From positions 154,465,152-154,529,151 of the forward strand of contig CP136066.1 of assembly GCA_032622095.1 (NCBI GenBank): 64,000 nt of DNA, written 5' to 3'. Of the stretch, positions 13,050-27,000 are shown in pieces. The number at the start of each line of letters is the position of its first letter. Position 1 is the stretch's first letter. The position numbers and the translations under genes are program-made. This stretch comes from Siphonodentalium dalli. Lineage: Eukaryota > Mollusca > Scaphopoda > Gadilida > Siphonodentaliidae. Below the pieces are notes generated by a model. The model was given only the letters and a program-made list of their open reading frames with translations, did no database searches and was not told where the DNA came from.

Positions 13050-13908
13050 GTATAATTACCCACAGGCCCCTGGGGAAAAGTATCAGATATCAGTATATAC
13101 TATAACAGTGACAAGGTTCACAAGTCCGATTTTGGAAAAAACACACCATCTATCATATTCCTCATAGATTCTCAAAATTTGTCTTCTCAATCACAATATA
13201 TTTCATTGTGTCTTATTGGCCATGAAATTTCCTTTTTTTTATGTATAATTCGATATTAGTAAATGAATGGAAGTTGAGATATCATATCGAAATCTAGCAA
13301 AACCTACCGACGAAAAGCGGTCATCAGTTTCCCTGTTCGGTAAGTAGTGATTATACACGGATACCAATTCAATTATTACAATTGCAATTGCCCAACTTAC
13401 GAATTCCCCGTACGATATGTTATCTTCGCTTAAATAGACTTCATCAATATTTTGGCTGAGTGGACAATTTTTCTGAATTATTGGATATATTAGTTGGACT
13501 GACAACCCGTTTTACTCCCATATTTCCAGTAGATATTGCAAGTTTTCGGTACGATGTCTCGACTTCCCTTCGTTTTATATTATGAAATTATAAATCAAAA
13601 GAAAGGAAATTTCAGCCAATAAGTCACAATGAAATATATTGTGAACGATTTTGAGAATCTATGAGCAATATGATGGATGGTGTGTTTATCCCAAAATCTG
13701 ACTTGTGAACCTTGTCACTGGTTTAGTATATATTGGTATATCTGCTTCCCCCTCCCCCTCCCCCCCCCCCCCAAATTTTGAGAATCTATGAGCAATATGA
13801 TGGATGGTGTGTTTATCCCAAAATCTGACTTGTGAACCTTGTCACTGGTTTAGTATATATTGGTATATCTGCTTCCCCCTCCCCCCCCATGGGCCTGTGT
13901 AATTACCG
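13050..13908. mobile_element. Fold-back element with duplicated right arm
   Basis: The left arm (13050-13235) is the inverted match of a right arm (13600-13908): GTATAATTACCCACAGGCCC against GGGCCTGTGTAATTAC. Within the right arm a 127-bp block (TTGAGAATCTATGAGCAATA) occurs twice, separated by a C-rich tract. Confidence 0.7.
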
Positions 13909-14116
13909 GGGTATGGAATTTCTTTATAGCTTTAAACATGCACATCTTTGCTAAATTTATACCTGGATTTTCACGTATTTTGATAATTACTTGTTGCGAT
14001 AAATTGGCTATTTTGGTGAAATTATACACAAACTTGATATTTTCTAAAGTTTTGATGATTTATGCATCACCTCGATGCCTCATCATATTTTAAGTCAGGT
14101 TTCTGTAGTAAATCAA

Positions 14117-14122
14117 TTTATT
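14117..14122 (-). terminator. Possible SLC30A6 polyadenylation signal
   Basis: AATAAA on the minus strand lies about 545 nt beyond the stop codon. It is the first canonical hexamer I noticed in this AT-rich flank. The assignment is weak, because an upstream variant could be used. Confidence 0.3.
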
Positions 14123-14274
14123 TCTTGTTCAGATGAACATTTCAGTCATGTAGATTTATACATAAAGTTAAAAAAATGTAATAGCTGATGTTTTCCATAG
14201 GTATTTGCCAGGGCAACGTCACATGTATTAAAGAGACACGTCAAATCACTTCACTAGGTATTAAGTTAATACTT

Positions 14275-14537
14275 TTAACCCTTTCATGATGGGAGCTGCG
14301 CTGGTGCAGCATTAAACATACTGTGACAGTGCATTCTCTTATATACGTGAGTCTCCCATAGGGAGTCTCGCATATATAAGAGAATGCACTGGCTTACAAT
14401 GTCAAGGTAAATATTGTTAGGCCAACATATACTCTTATATATGCGAGGCTCCCTATGGGGGACTCACATATTTAAGAGAATGCAGTGGCACAGGGTTTTC
14501 GCAAAATTTCAGGAAGCTCCAGTCATGGAAAGGTTAA
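14275..14537. mobile_element. TTAACCCTTTC MITE in SLC30A6 3' UTR region
   Basis: TTAA-flanked element starting TTAACCCTTTCATGATGGGA and ending CATGGAAAGGTTAA. It contains the internal palindrome CTCTTATATATGCGAGNCTC / AGAGAATGC typical of the family. CCCTTT termini with TTAA duplications resemble piggyBac-derived MITEs. Confidence 0.75.
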
Positions 14538-14666
14538 AGCGATAACACCAAACAAAACAATATGAAATCTCTTATCACAATATCTGACCAGATAATCAGC
14601 CTATAGAATGAAATTCAAAAATTGTCTGTGATCCCACATAGGCATCCCATATCCATGCCATTTATA

Positions 14667-15065
14667 TCACCTTGCTGTTGGATTCCACTGTCTTTGTATA
14701 GAGCTAGGTGGCCCCACTGTGTATGTACTGGGAGATGTTCCAGATATTACAGTGTCTACTTGAGCTCCCAAAGATCCTAGTGGTGAAGACACCAATAGGG
14801 GTGAATTACTGGAAGTCTCTACACCAGGAGCAATATGTCTGTTACTTGGTGCTAAATTTTCCGAGCTTCCCATGCCTCTAGCTGGCAGTGCTGGGTTAGA
14901 GAACGCAGGATTCCCACCATAATGGAATGTTGTCGGCCTTGTCCAATCATCCTTGCAGATTTGCACAGTTAGTACAGAAACCACAGTTGAGAGTCTGTTT
15001 TGTATATGAGCAAGAACCATTTGCTCGTCTGCATCTCGTTTGACACGCACTTGAACTGAACCGGC
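14667..15065 (-). CDS. SLC30A6: SLC30A6 terminal exon 13
   Basis: The exon starts AGSVQVRVKRDADEQMVLAH and continues through VVSVLTVQICKDDWTRP, the end of the conserved domain. A Ser/Pro-rich variable tail follows, with TGA at 14669-14667. The tail (SNPALPARG... to WNPTAR) is low-complexity, as in vertebrates. A MITE lies 62 nt upstream of the acceptor. Another begins 130 nt past the stop, presumably inside the 3' UTR. Confidence 0.94.
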   Translation of the reverse strand, partial: AGSVQVRVKRDADEQMVLAHIQNRLSTVVSVLTVQICKDDWTRPTTFHYGGNPAFSNPALPARGMGSSENLAPSNRHIAPGVETSSNSPLLVSSPLGSLGAQVDTVISGTSPSTYTVGPPSSIQRQWNPTAR

Positions 15066-18000
15066 CTGAACGAATAGAAAGAAATGAAAAATGGATAACT
15101 CCCATGCTTGAGATCACATGTTTCCTTTAACATTTTCATAAAGGGAGCTGCGCTGGTGCAGCATTAAATGCTCTGTGCCTGTGCATTGTCTTATATATGC
15201 GAGTCTCCCATAGAGAACCTCACATATGTAAGAGAATGCACTGGCTTACAAGTGTATTAGAATATCTTCTCATAATTTTAGCGCTATATAAATAAATTTA
15301 TTATGGTAAATGTTGTAAAGGTCAATGCATTCTCTTATATATGCAAGGCTCCCTATGGGTGGGAGACTCACATATATGAGAGAATGCGTTGGCACAGGAA
15401 TTTTCAATTTTTTTAGGAAGCTCCAGTCATGGAAGGGTTAACTAATGCAAATATTACAATCTTTACGTTAGAAACATTTTATGAACATTTGGATAAACAT
15501 ATCTATATAAAGGAGGCAACAACAAAAAAAGTATATTTTTATGAAACATTCAGATTCCCATGTATAAGATGACACATCTGAGCCAAAGATTGTCACATGG
15601 AACAGCATGGAAGAGAAGAACTTGTTAAACATATATTTTTTCATAATTTATTCATTTTTGTCTCACGCCTAAAATAAAATTACTTGTGTATGTAGGTAAT
15701 GATGATTTTTTCTATTTTAAATATATTCTCCATCCAAAACACAAATGAGACCTGTTACTGGAAAACAAGGCATTGTGACGGTATAATTATAATATATATA
15801 GGATACAGTTCAACATTGTGGTGAATATTGTGATGATATCACACACACTTTACAGCTGGTGACAAATTGGTCACAGATTTTACATCATACCATAAGAAGC
15901 CAAGAAAAGTTTCAGAAAACCAAATGTCAGTATTAAAGATATAGTAATAGTACAGCGGCCAAACGACAAAAGTGGTCGGGTACCCCTACCCACGGTAGAA
16001 CAAGTTAAAACCAACTTTTTTTGAAGGAGAAATATATACTGTAGACGAAAATGATAGTGAAAAATAACGGAATTGGTGGTGGCTATTCTCAAATCGACGA
16101 TGAACGATACCCACCAGTGACTTTTCCCAGAAATTAACGATTTTGGTAAAGTGAGCCCTGCGGCTATTTCCTACGTTATTAGCCCACATTGTATGCGTTA
16201 AAATGACTACAGCATACCATATCTGTACCTGATATGCAAGAAGTGTTGGTTAATTTTAATTTTCGTGCCATTTGGAGCCGAAACATTTATTTTTTGTTGA
16301 AAAATCGCTCTTTTTCAAAAAAATTATATTTTTCGAACATTATCATTCAAACGGATATTGCAATAATATTGAAATATTTAGTCCATATGGTGTAGTAGTT
16401 ATCTGTCAAGCATATGAAGAAAGAAGTTAACAAAAATGTTGAACGGGTTGCGATATATTGGATTTTAGCTACCCCTCCCCCAAACACGTTTTTGGTCGAA
16501 AAAAATACATATTTTTGATAATGACATTACAAACATTTTCGAATTGATCTGAATGGGACCCAATATGAATCTTTTACTGAAATTGTTGTCCAGAGATGCC
16601 GTTTAATCGATTACAGATGTGTTCAGGCTTTCAGACCCTGAGTTACAACAACAATCATTTTATTGATAACAGTTAATTTTGCATGCATTAACATCGATGT
16701 TAAGTACTAAAACCTTTGTTGTAAACAATACGTGACCAACTATATAATTCATATGGCTCAGTAGTTATCTGGACATCACAAGTAGAAAGAATTTGACAGA
16801 AATTGTCAACGGTTTTCAAGATATTGGAATTAGTACCGCTCCCCCGGACGCGATTTGGTAGAAAAACTAAATATTTATGATAACAAGACAGACCTTTCTA
16901 AATTATTCTAATGAGCATCTAATCATTATTCTTGTGATGAAAACCTGATCCGTAGACACCGCGAGCCTGGTTTTTAGATGACCTCAGGTTTCCAATTAAA
17001 CCCCCAGTTACAACAACAACACAATATCTTATGTATGACATGTAATTTTATATTAACACATATCGACTTTGAGCAACTGAAGTATTTGTTCTAAACGACA
17101 CATAATATAGACTAACATAATCATACAGAACAAAATCATTGTTGCTCCCCCACCCTATTAGACGTCCTGAACACACCACGAACTGAACAAAATATGATCC
17201 TAATAAGGAAATATACAATGTTTATGGATGGGTTTGTTCCCGAAACAGTGTGGCACTTTGCTTGGCAAATATGAAGGGCGAATTTGCTATATTTTTCAAG
17301 AACACTCTACCCAATTTAAAGACTTCAACGCAATACGAAATTAAGCTATATGATCTCTAATTCTCTACAATTAACCGAGAGTGTGACGGGAGTGTAGTTC
17401 TATCAGAGAATACATAATTTGTATGGATGGGTTGTGCATGTGTCGCTTTACACAAAGTGGCTGATAAATAAGAAAGACAAATTTGCTGTTTTAGGCCCCC
17501 TACACAATTGAAGTGTTAAAGTTGAACAACTCACGAACTGAAATGATTGCTGTAAACATTAACTGAGGATGTGGGCAAAAATAGTAATATCGGGGCGCAT
17601 ACATGGTGTTGGTGGATGGGTTGGTTGGATCCCGAAAGCCTTTAGCACTTTACGAAAATCGGATGGCAAACTCCAAAGGCGAATACTTTTTGTGGGACCC
17701 CTTTATATGCCCATTTAAACTCTTGAACACACCATGCGCCGAATATTCATGCTTTTATTATTAAATCACAATGTGAACGAAAGGTAGTGCTATCAGGGAA
17801 TATACATGTCATATGGGTAGTTTGGTTCCCAAAATCCTAGGGTACTTTACAAAAGGCGGCTGGCAAAAACAAAAGCTGAATATTTTCTTTGAGCACCCTA
17901 CCCCATTTAAAGTCTTAAACACACTAATGGATGGACATGTTCTCAATAATAACTGGGGTGTGGACAAATGGTGTGTAATTCCGGAAATATACCTCTTCAT

Positions 18001-21000
18001 TGCACGATGGGTGGGTTAGTTGGCTTCCCAATGTCTGGGGCACTTTACAAAAAGTGGCTAGCAAAGAGAAGGCGAAATCTCACTGTTTTGGGTACCCATA
18101 ACCCTTCTAAACTCTTTAGCACACACTGAACCGAATCTATATGCTCTCATGTATTATTTACAATTTGTATGGGTGGTTTTGTTCTCGAAATCCTGGAACA
18201 CTTTACAAAAGGCGGCTGGCAAATACGAAATGTAATGTGTTAGGCCACACTACCCAATTTGCAGTCTCGGGACACACAATGAACCGAAAGGATGTGCTCC
18301 CATTATTAACTGCGTGTGTAGAGAAATTGACGCTATATAAAGAGTATAGTATACCACGGTCTTGAATGTCTGGGTCACTTTACAAAAAGTTGTTGATGAA
18401 AGAGAAAGGCGAATACTCACTGTTTTGGGAGGACCCCATTAACACATTTAATATCTTGATCAGAGTATGATCTGAAGTTATATTCTCTCATACTTAGCTG
18501 AGTGTGTATTCGAAAGGTATTGCTGTCATGGAATTATTAATTGATATGTGGGTGATTTGGTTCCCTCAAAATCCTGGAACACTTTACAAAAAGCGGCTGG
18601 CAAACAAGAAGGCGAATTTTCTATGTCTTGAGGACCCCACTATCCAACTTGAAGTCTTAACAAAATGATATGCTCTCAATGTTAACTGAAGTTGTGGACA
18701 AATGGGATTATTATCTGGCAATACGAACCTGTTATGGATGAGATGGTTCCCGATAGCATGTGGCACTTTACAACAAATGGTCAGCAAATGAAAGGGCTAA
18801 ATTTTACTCTCAGGGGACTCCATCCCTATCTGAAGTCTTGAACACAACACTAGCTCAAGGCATAAGCTATCCATATAACCCGAGATTGTGGCCGAATGAC
18901 AATGGTCTCGCGAGCCCGCCGTTCGCGAGAACACCGTGGCACCTTACACAAAGCAGGTGGCAAACGATGAAGGCGAATTTTAAGGGACCCGTACCCCATG
19001 TAAACCATTGAACCTACCACGAACTGAATGGATGTGCCCTCATGGTCAAACGACGATATGGACAAATGGCTATTCTATAAAGAAATACACAATTGTTATA
19101 GATGGGTTAATACCCGAAAGTCGGGGACACTTTACAAAAAGCGACTGAAAAATAAATAATGCGATTTTTCAATGTTTGTATTACCCCCTTCCCAATTTGA
19201 AGACTAGAACACACCACGGATTGGAACGATATCATCATTGACTGCGTGTATGGACAATGGCGAGTTAATTGTTCAAGGACGTAAACAATGTAAATAGATG
19301 GATTTGGGTTCTGAAAGAATGAGCACTTAACGAAAAGTGACTGGAAAATAAGAAAGGCAAAATTTTGAGGACCCCTACTTTATTTGAAGTCTTGGAAGAC
19401 ACCACATGGTGAAATGATATGACCCCAATATTAATTTAGGGCTTGACCAAAGGTTAGTTTTTATCAGAATATACATATGTGTTGGTTCCCGAACGTCTGC
19501 ATCATGTGGCACTCCACAACAATTTTAGCGGCTGGCAAATGTTCACTGTTGTATGTACCCCTACCCTATTTGAGGTCTTGAACACATCATGTACTGAAGG
19601 GATTATGAATTCAATATCAACATATTGTGGCCGAAACTATGCGATATATAAGTATGTGGTAGTTCTATCCGGAGGTAAACAATTTATCTGGGAGGGAGAT
19701 TGTATGGGGAAAATTAGGATGTAATCCAGTTGGAACTGATTGGATACAATGATATAGTTTCGATGGAGCTGATTGGACGCAATGCTACACAGATAATGTT
19801 GTTTTCGTCATTGATACGCCCGTCGCCGTGAGATTGCAGACGGTCTGGAGGTGGTAAATTTCGCGCTCAGCAGGGTTTCAATGCTTTTGCTGTCCAATTA
19901 TTGTAATCTCTGTATACCATTATTGGTTTTTTGAGAATAAACTATTGATTGGTTGATTGATATGCGACACTTATTGTATGTAATAGCAAATAAAATGCGT
20001 TGCTGTTGTAATTTGGGGTCTGGAGGCCTGAACACATCTTTAATCACTTAAGCAATGTCCCCGGGCTCAATTTTCAGCAAAATAATTATGTTGGGTCCCA
20101 GTATGATCAATTGGGAAATTTTGTAAAAAATATGTAATTTTTCGACCAAAAACGTGTTTGGTGGAGGTGTAGCTAAAATCCATTATTTCGCAAATTGTTC
20201 TAAATTTCTGTTAACTTCTTTCTGCATATGCTTGGCAGATAACTGCATCACCATAAGAATTAAATATTTGGGCATTATAACAATATCCATTTGAATGATA
20301 ATGTTCGAAAAATAATATTTTTGTGAAAAAGTGCGATTTTTCAGCAAAAAATATATATTTTGGCTCCAAATGGCAGGAAAATCTAAATTAACCAACACTT
20401 TTTTTCATATCAGGTAGAAGTATGGTATGGTTTAGTAATTTTAACCCCAACAATATGGGCAAATAGGCTAGGACATAGCCACAGGGCTCGCTTTACCAAA
20501 ATCGTTAATTTCTGGGAAAAGTCACTGGAGGGTGTCGCTCACCGTCGATTTGACAATAGCCACCACCTATTCCGTTATTTTTCAATTTCTGTCAAATTCT
20601 TTCTACTTGTGTTGTCCAAATAACTACTGAGCCATATGTTATATATTTGGTCACGTTGTTTATAACAAAGGTTTTAGTACTTAACATCGATGTTAATGCA
20701 TGCAAAATTAACTGTTATCAATAAAATAATTGTTGTTCTTGTAACTGGGGGTCTGAAAGCCTGAACACATCTGTAATCGATTAAACGGCATCTCTGGACA
20801 ACAATTTCAGTACAATATTCATATTGGGTCCCATTCAGATCAATTCGAAAATGTTTGTAATGACATCAAAAATATGTATTTTTTTCGACTAAAAACGTGT
20901 TTGGGGGAGGGGTAGCTAAAATCCAATATCTCGCAAACCATTCAAAATTGTTGTTAACTTCTTTCTTCATATGCTTGCTTGATAACTACTACACCATATG

Positions 21001-24000
21001 ACCTAAATATTTCAATATTATTGCAATTAACGTTTGAATAATAATGTTCGAAAAATATATTTTTTTTGAAAAAGAGTGATTTTTCAACAAAAAATAAATG
21101 TTTCGGCTCCAAATGGCACGAAAATCCAAATTAATCAACACTTCTTGCATATCAGGTACAAATATGGTATGCTGTAGTCATTTTAACACCAACAATGTGG
21201 GCAAATAACTTAGGACATACCCGCAGGACTCACTTTACCAAAATCGTTACTTTCTGGGAAAAGTCACTGGTGGGTATCGTTCATCGTCAATTTGAGAATA
21301 GCCACCACCAATTCCGTTATTTTTCACTATCATTTTCGTAAAGAGTATATATTTCTCCTTTTAAAAAAGTTAGTTTTAACTTGTTCTACCGTGGGTAGGG
21401 GTATCTCGAAAACTAGAGCTCTTTTTCGATTTGGCCGCTGCACTATAAGGGTTGGCAGTTGGTATTGCTGTTAAAATAGTCACATCCCTTATAACAGTCA
21501 TAAACAGAAAGAATATTAAAATATAGACATACATCGTTCTTATAACCATCATAAATATCACATAATTTGCATGCTATTGTCATGTTAGTACTCTGTGTTA
21601 TATAAACAAACGGTACGTAAAGGGTATGCGATAAGCAAAACACTCAACATTCACACTACAGGGTTTCCGCCAGGCCGGCTGCGGGTCCGTCCCACAGACC
21701 CATTCCCCTCGCAGATGATCTGTTTGATTCATACATGTACCAAAAGTCAGTAGCAATATGTCATAAAAAATCCGGCTTCAACGGGAGTTCGGGGGGTTAA
21801 ACAGAATACTGGTGAAAAAGCGGATCAATTGAGCACAGTGTGTTACCGGTACAGCGTAACCCTTTGAAATAAAAGCACCAAAACTACAACGTAATGTTTG
21901 GTGTGCATTGAAATAGCGACGTTATATACAGTGTAATAAATGTCGCGGTATAATAAACATCAAAGAATGTCGGACTGCTGAGTACGGATATTATTTTGCA
22001 TGGGATTTCTGTGGTTGAAACTACTCAGCTCGGAGATCCCGTGCTATCGTACGATTACATAATTTGATCAAAGAATGCCGAATTGCTGAGTTAGGCAGAG
22101 TAGGGATCAACATACGACAACAGGCGGTTCTCCTACCAAAGGAGGTATCTACCTCCGAGATCCTGTGCTATCGTACTATTATAATACGGAACCTGTCCCA
22201 AATCATTCTTTATAGTGGGAATTCATAGTGACAACACCATTCATTTGACCCATATTACATCCATGGAGGATAAACACAAAAAACATACCCCCCCCAAATA
22301 TGGAGATAAAGTCAAAGTACGGTCAATAATAGTTTTGTTGTCCCGCCTGGGTCCCCAAACACAAACAACGGCGCATATGGAACATGTGCGCCGTTGTTTG
22401 TGTTTGGGGACCAAACTCAATTTAACTCAATTATATTTTATAACACGTTGGCTAAAACTCTATAGCAGCGGTCGTCAGTTGTTGGACTAATACAGGCTAT
22501 TGACAAAGCTACGCGCTCCGAGTTTGAAAGATTTCGCTACCATTCATATTTCGCCGCTATAAATATCTCGTGCAGACAAACCCTGCAGTATATATGACGT
22601 CACAGCGCACAAATAGTTTTACGATTGACAGAATACATGGAATAATTATATCTGTTTCATTTTCACGGAAGCTACTTGAAATTCTAGGAAATACTTAATT
22701 CAATTCTCCCAGCTAGGTATTATTGGACAATGCATAGATGCTTTTTAGTGTTTAGTTTCATCATACCTGTCGGAATCTTATTGTAAGTTATAAATTTTTA
22801 AACACTGTAACTTGTAGCTTGATATAGTCTTCAATCAGACGGCAGTCTTAATTGCGTAATTACATGATTAATTATCTGGATACCATCAACAGAATTAATG
22901 CACCCACGGAAAATGATCGACTTGCGTAATATACGTAGCTTTGGATTGCTTTGTGGGACACTCAGGTGCAAGGAAATGGCTACTTTTCAGTGTCAAATAA
23001 CAAAATTTTCGCTCAACGAGACGAACCATGGTCGTCCCGTCGTGTTATGTGTTTCCCCAATACGGACTCATTAATTTCCCCTTGGCGGAAACCCTGCACT
23101 ATCATTATACTAAACTATTAGCATATTTTTGAGGAAATTTTCATAAATGGGTGACTGTTATTTCTAAATTTTAACCTATAACGAAGACCATCCATGCCTT
23201 TAATATTTAAAGCAGTGATATCCACCAGTTACTATAGTAACAAGGCATATTTGTATATAAACATAGTTTGAATATAGGGTCATAATCAAGGCATAGACCA
23301 ATCTCACCAGTTTTCCAAATGAAAGCGTCCAGAAATGTTCCTGTCTGAATTCGAGCACACCATCTAAAGTGGAAGCTTCTCGTAACACTTTGTCGAGCTG
23401 GCCCAGCATGTGCGATGGTGTAGTCTGTAAGAAATGAATATGTAGCCATTTTTAAAATGGTCATGTTCCGGATTGTCAAATTTATGTCTACAAGTATGTA
23501 AAGTTTGAGCATCGCACTCCCCCCAACAAGATATCTCCACCCTTCTCCAACTACCCCCCCACCACTGCTCTATTCTACTGTGGCCCCATGTGCACAATTG
23601 GGTCACATGTGAGGTAGTTATTATACAGTATTGCTATTAAAGTAAAAAAGAGCAATAACACAGCTAAAGTAAGTTTTCCCAAACTCACAATAACAGGAGC
23701 ATAGATAATCATGGTAAACAACACTATGTCAAGTTTCAAAACAATTGACCAAATATTGAAGGAATTAATGTAAAACTTTGTATATTAAAAACAATTCCTA
23801 AATTAAAATAGGCCAACAATGCTACTAAACTAGGTCTGATCGATCGCACACTTGCAGGATCAGAGGTTTCCATGATGGCAAATATTTGTGTTAACCCTTT
23901 CTATACTAAATGGATTCTCCCATTTAGTTAAACAAGACAGTCAATGACTGTGGGGTCGCTCACCAGACTGTAAAGACAGAGAAGACTGGAACTCTGAAGA

Positions 24001-27000
24001 CTACATTGTTAAAACGTAATAAATGTTTCTAAATTTTAGTTTTAATTTTTGTTTTGTTTTGTTTTTTTATGAAAAAATTGAGCAAGGAGTAAAATCTAAA
24101 TGTTTTTTTTTCATGTTTGCCCCAGTGACCCAATTTAAATAAATCTGAATCCCAGTAAACCAAGGACCCTCCATACCAAATATAAGCTTAATAGGCCCAA
24201 TGGTTCTTGAGAAGAAGTTGTTTTGAGGATTACTATGGAGGGAAAGAGTTATGGCCCTGGCTTTGCAACTATTTGACTTGGTGATCTCATTTTAACAAAT
24301 CTGAATACGAGTCACCTAGGGAACACCCACACCAAATATGAACCCATTAGGTTTAATGGGTCTGGAGAAGATGTTTAAAAAAAATTTGATGGATGGATGG
24401 ATGATGAGTGATGACTATACCCGGTAGCTCCACCGGAGACTTTGCCTCAAGTGAGCTTAAAACTATAATCAGTACCAAACTTGAACTCAACAACTCAAAT
24501 AGTTTTTCTTATGGAGGGGGTTAAAGTTTTTGGAGTGAGTGGCTGATTCTTAAACTTATAAAGCTGTCTCCATTAGAAACAGTCTCAATCAACAAAAGGT
24601 GGTAAACACAGAACTACAGAACCATTCAGGGTAGAAATTAATTCACTGAAAGGAAGTGTTAACACTGTATACATGACCTATTTCGACAGACCCTCCATTT
24701 GAACAAATTCCTTTACCTGTAACCAGTAATAGTTCATATGAGTGGGTTTTTTGTTTAAATTGAGCAAGGAGTTCAATCTGATTTTTTTTTTAATTGAGCA
24801 ATGGGTTCAATCTGACTTTTTTTTTTTTAGTTATGTCCCTGGCTCCACCCACATTTGACCCAGTGACCTCATTTGAACAAATCTGAACCCCAGTCACCCG
24901 AAGACTATTCATACCAAATATGAACCCATTCGGCCCAATGGAATTTGAGAAGAAGTCATTTTAAGAATTAATATCGTGGGAAAGAGTTATGATCCTAGCT
25001 TTGCAACTATTTGACCTGGTGACTTTATTTGAACAAATCTGAATGTAAGTCATTTAGGGAACATCCACACCAAATATGAACCCATTCAGTCCTATAGATC
25101 TGAAGAAGATGTTCAAAGAATTGTTGATGGGCGGGATGGACGGACGGACAGATGGACGGACAGATGACGGACAAGGAGTGATGACTATAGCTCCACCGGA
25201 GACTTCGTCTCAGCTGAGCTAAAAATCTGAATTGCAGTCAAACAAGAACATTCCATGCTAAATAAGCCAACAAATTCTTGCAAACATATTTTAAGAATTA
25301 CTATATTTATGTCTCTGGCTCTGCCCTTATTTGACTTTGTGATCCCATGTTCACAAATCTGTCACCCAAGGTAATTTCATACCAAATATAAGCAAAATAG
25401 GCCATTTGGTTCTTGTATAAAAGACATATCATGAATCACTATGGAGAGAAAGAGTAATGTAGCTGGCCTTGCTACTTGACCTGGTGACCCTGATTGAACA
25501 AATCTGAATCCCAATCACCAAAGGAGCCTCAATATTAAATATGAGCTAAATAGAGCTGGTGGTTCTTTCAAAGGACACTTTTCAAGTTTTCCAAATATGT
25601 TCTAGTGAGGTGGTGGATGTGGGAGTGTTAAATGTCCTGTTGAAAGAATTGAACAATACATATGATAGATTGTTGTTGTAATTGGGAATTAATGACCTCT
25701 AGCAGATCTCCAGGGAATTTTTTATAAAAATGTCAGATTTCACATGACATGTGTAGGCATACCCCGCATACAGTCAGAGCCAAAGTAAATGCTTCTTATT
25801 AATGATTCTCTGTCAAGAATTTGAGTAAATATTTTATTTTTGGGACCAGGGTGGCAGAAGCAGTGAACTTGAATGAAGGGCCAGGGGGCACAACCTTCAG
25901 AAATGTAATGGCATTAGTTTTTCAATTTTCAAAAAATGTTAAACAATATATATATTGACCATGGAGTTAAATACAATTTTGTTCTTTTCTTTTTTAAATA
26001 TTTTAATAAAAAACAATTTCACATTTTTTTTTAAATTATTCTTTTATTTTTTAATATATAATTTTTTGTCTTCTTTTTTTTTTGGTTAAAGAGTTAAATC
26101 TAAAAAAAAAAATTTGGAGTTATGTCCCTGGCCCCGCCCACATTTGACCCAGTGACCTGATTTGAACAAATCTGAACTCCAGTCACCCAAGGATCCTTCA
26201 TACCAAATATGAACCCATTTGGCCTAATGGTATTTGAGAAGTCATTTTAAGAATTACTATGGAGGGAAAGAGTTATGGCCCTGGCTTTGCAACTATTTCA
26301 CCAAGTGAATTCATTTGAACAAATCTGAATGTGAGTCACCTAGGGAATATCCACACCAAATATGAAACCATTCGGTCTTATCGTTCTGAAGATGTTTAAA
26401 AGAATTACTATGGTGGGAAAGAGTTATGGGCCTGGCTTCGCAAATATTTGACCCAGTGACCTCATTTGAACAAATCTGAATGAGAGTCACCTAGGGAACA
26501 TCCACACCAAATATGAACCCATTCGGTCTTATGGTTCCATAGGAGAAGATGTTTAAAGAATTGTTGATGGACGGATGGACGGACGACGGACGAGAAGTGA
26601 TGACTATAGCTCCACCGGAGACTTTGTCTCAGGTGAGCTAAAAAGGTATACATTGGAAAAGTCTATTATTCATTTTGAGGGGTGTTCATATAATAAAGAC
26701 AGATAACAGACAGAAAATCAGATAATACAAGAGCAGAATGATTCATATTCATAGGTGTGAAATGTTCAGACAATAAGTTCAACAAAGACCTACGTCTTTT
26801 GTTGAACTTATTTACTGAACATTTCATAAGGGAAACTACTTATCAAAGAATATTTAGAAAAGGAAGGGTTAAGTTAAAAATTGACCAGAAAATGAAGAAA
26901 TTACAGCTCTGACAAAGTGTCTTCTACAGATGGACGTACAGATAGATGAATGGACCAAGAAGCATACCTCCCACAACTTTGCTGCAGAGGGTGAGTGAGT

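Noticed and set aside
14667-15065. Single-exon small gene on the minus strand
   Set aside because: It is the terminal SLC30A6 exon; its start codon is an internal Met preceded by a splice acceptor and conserved residues.
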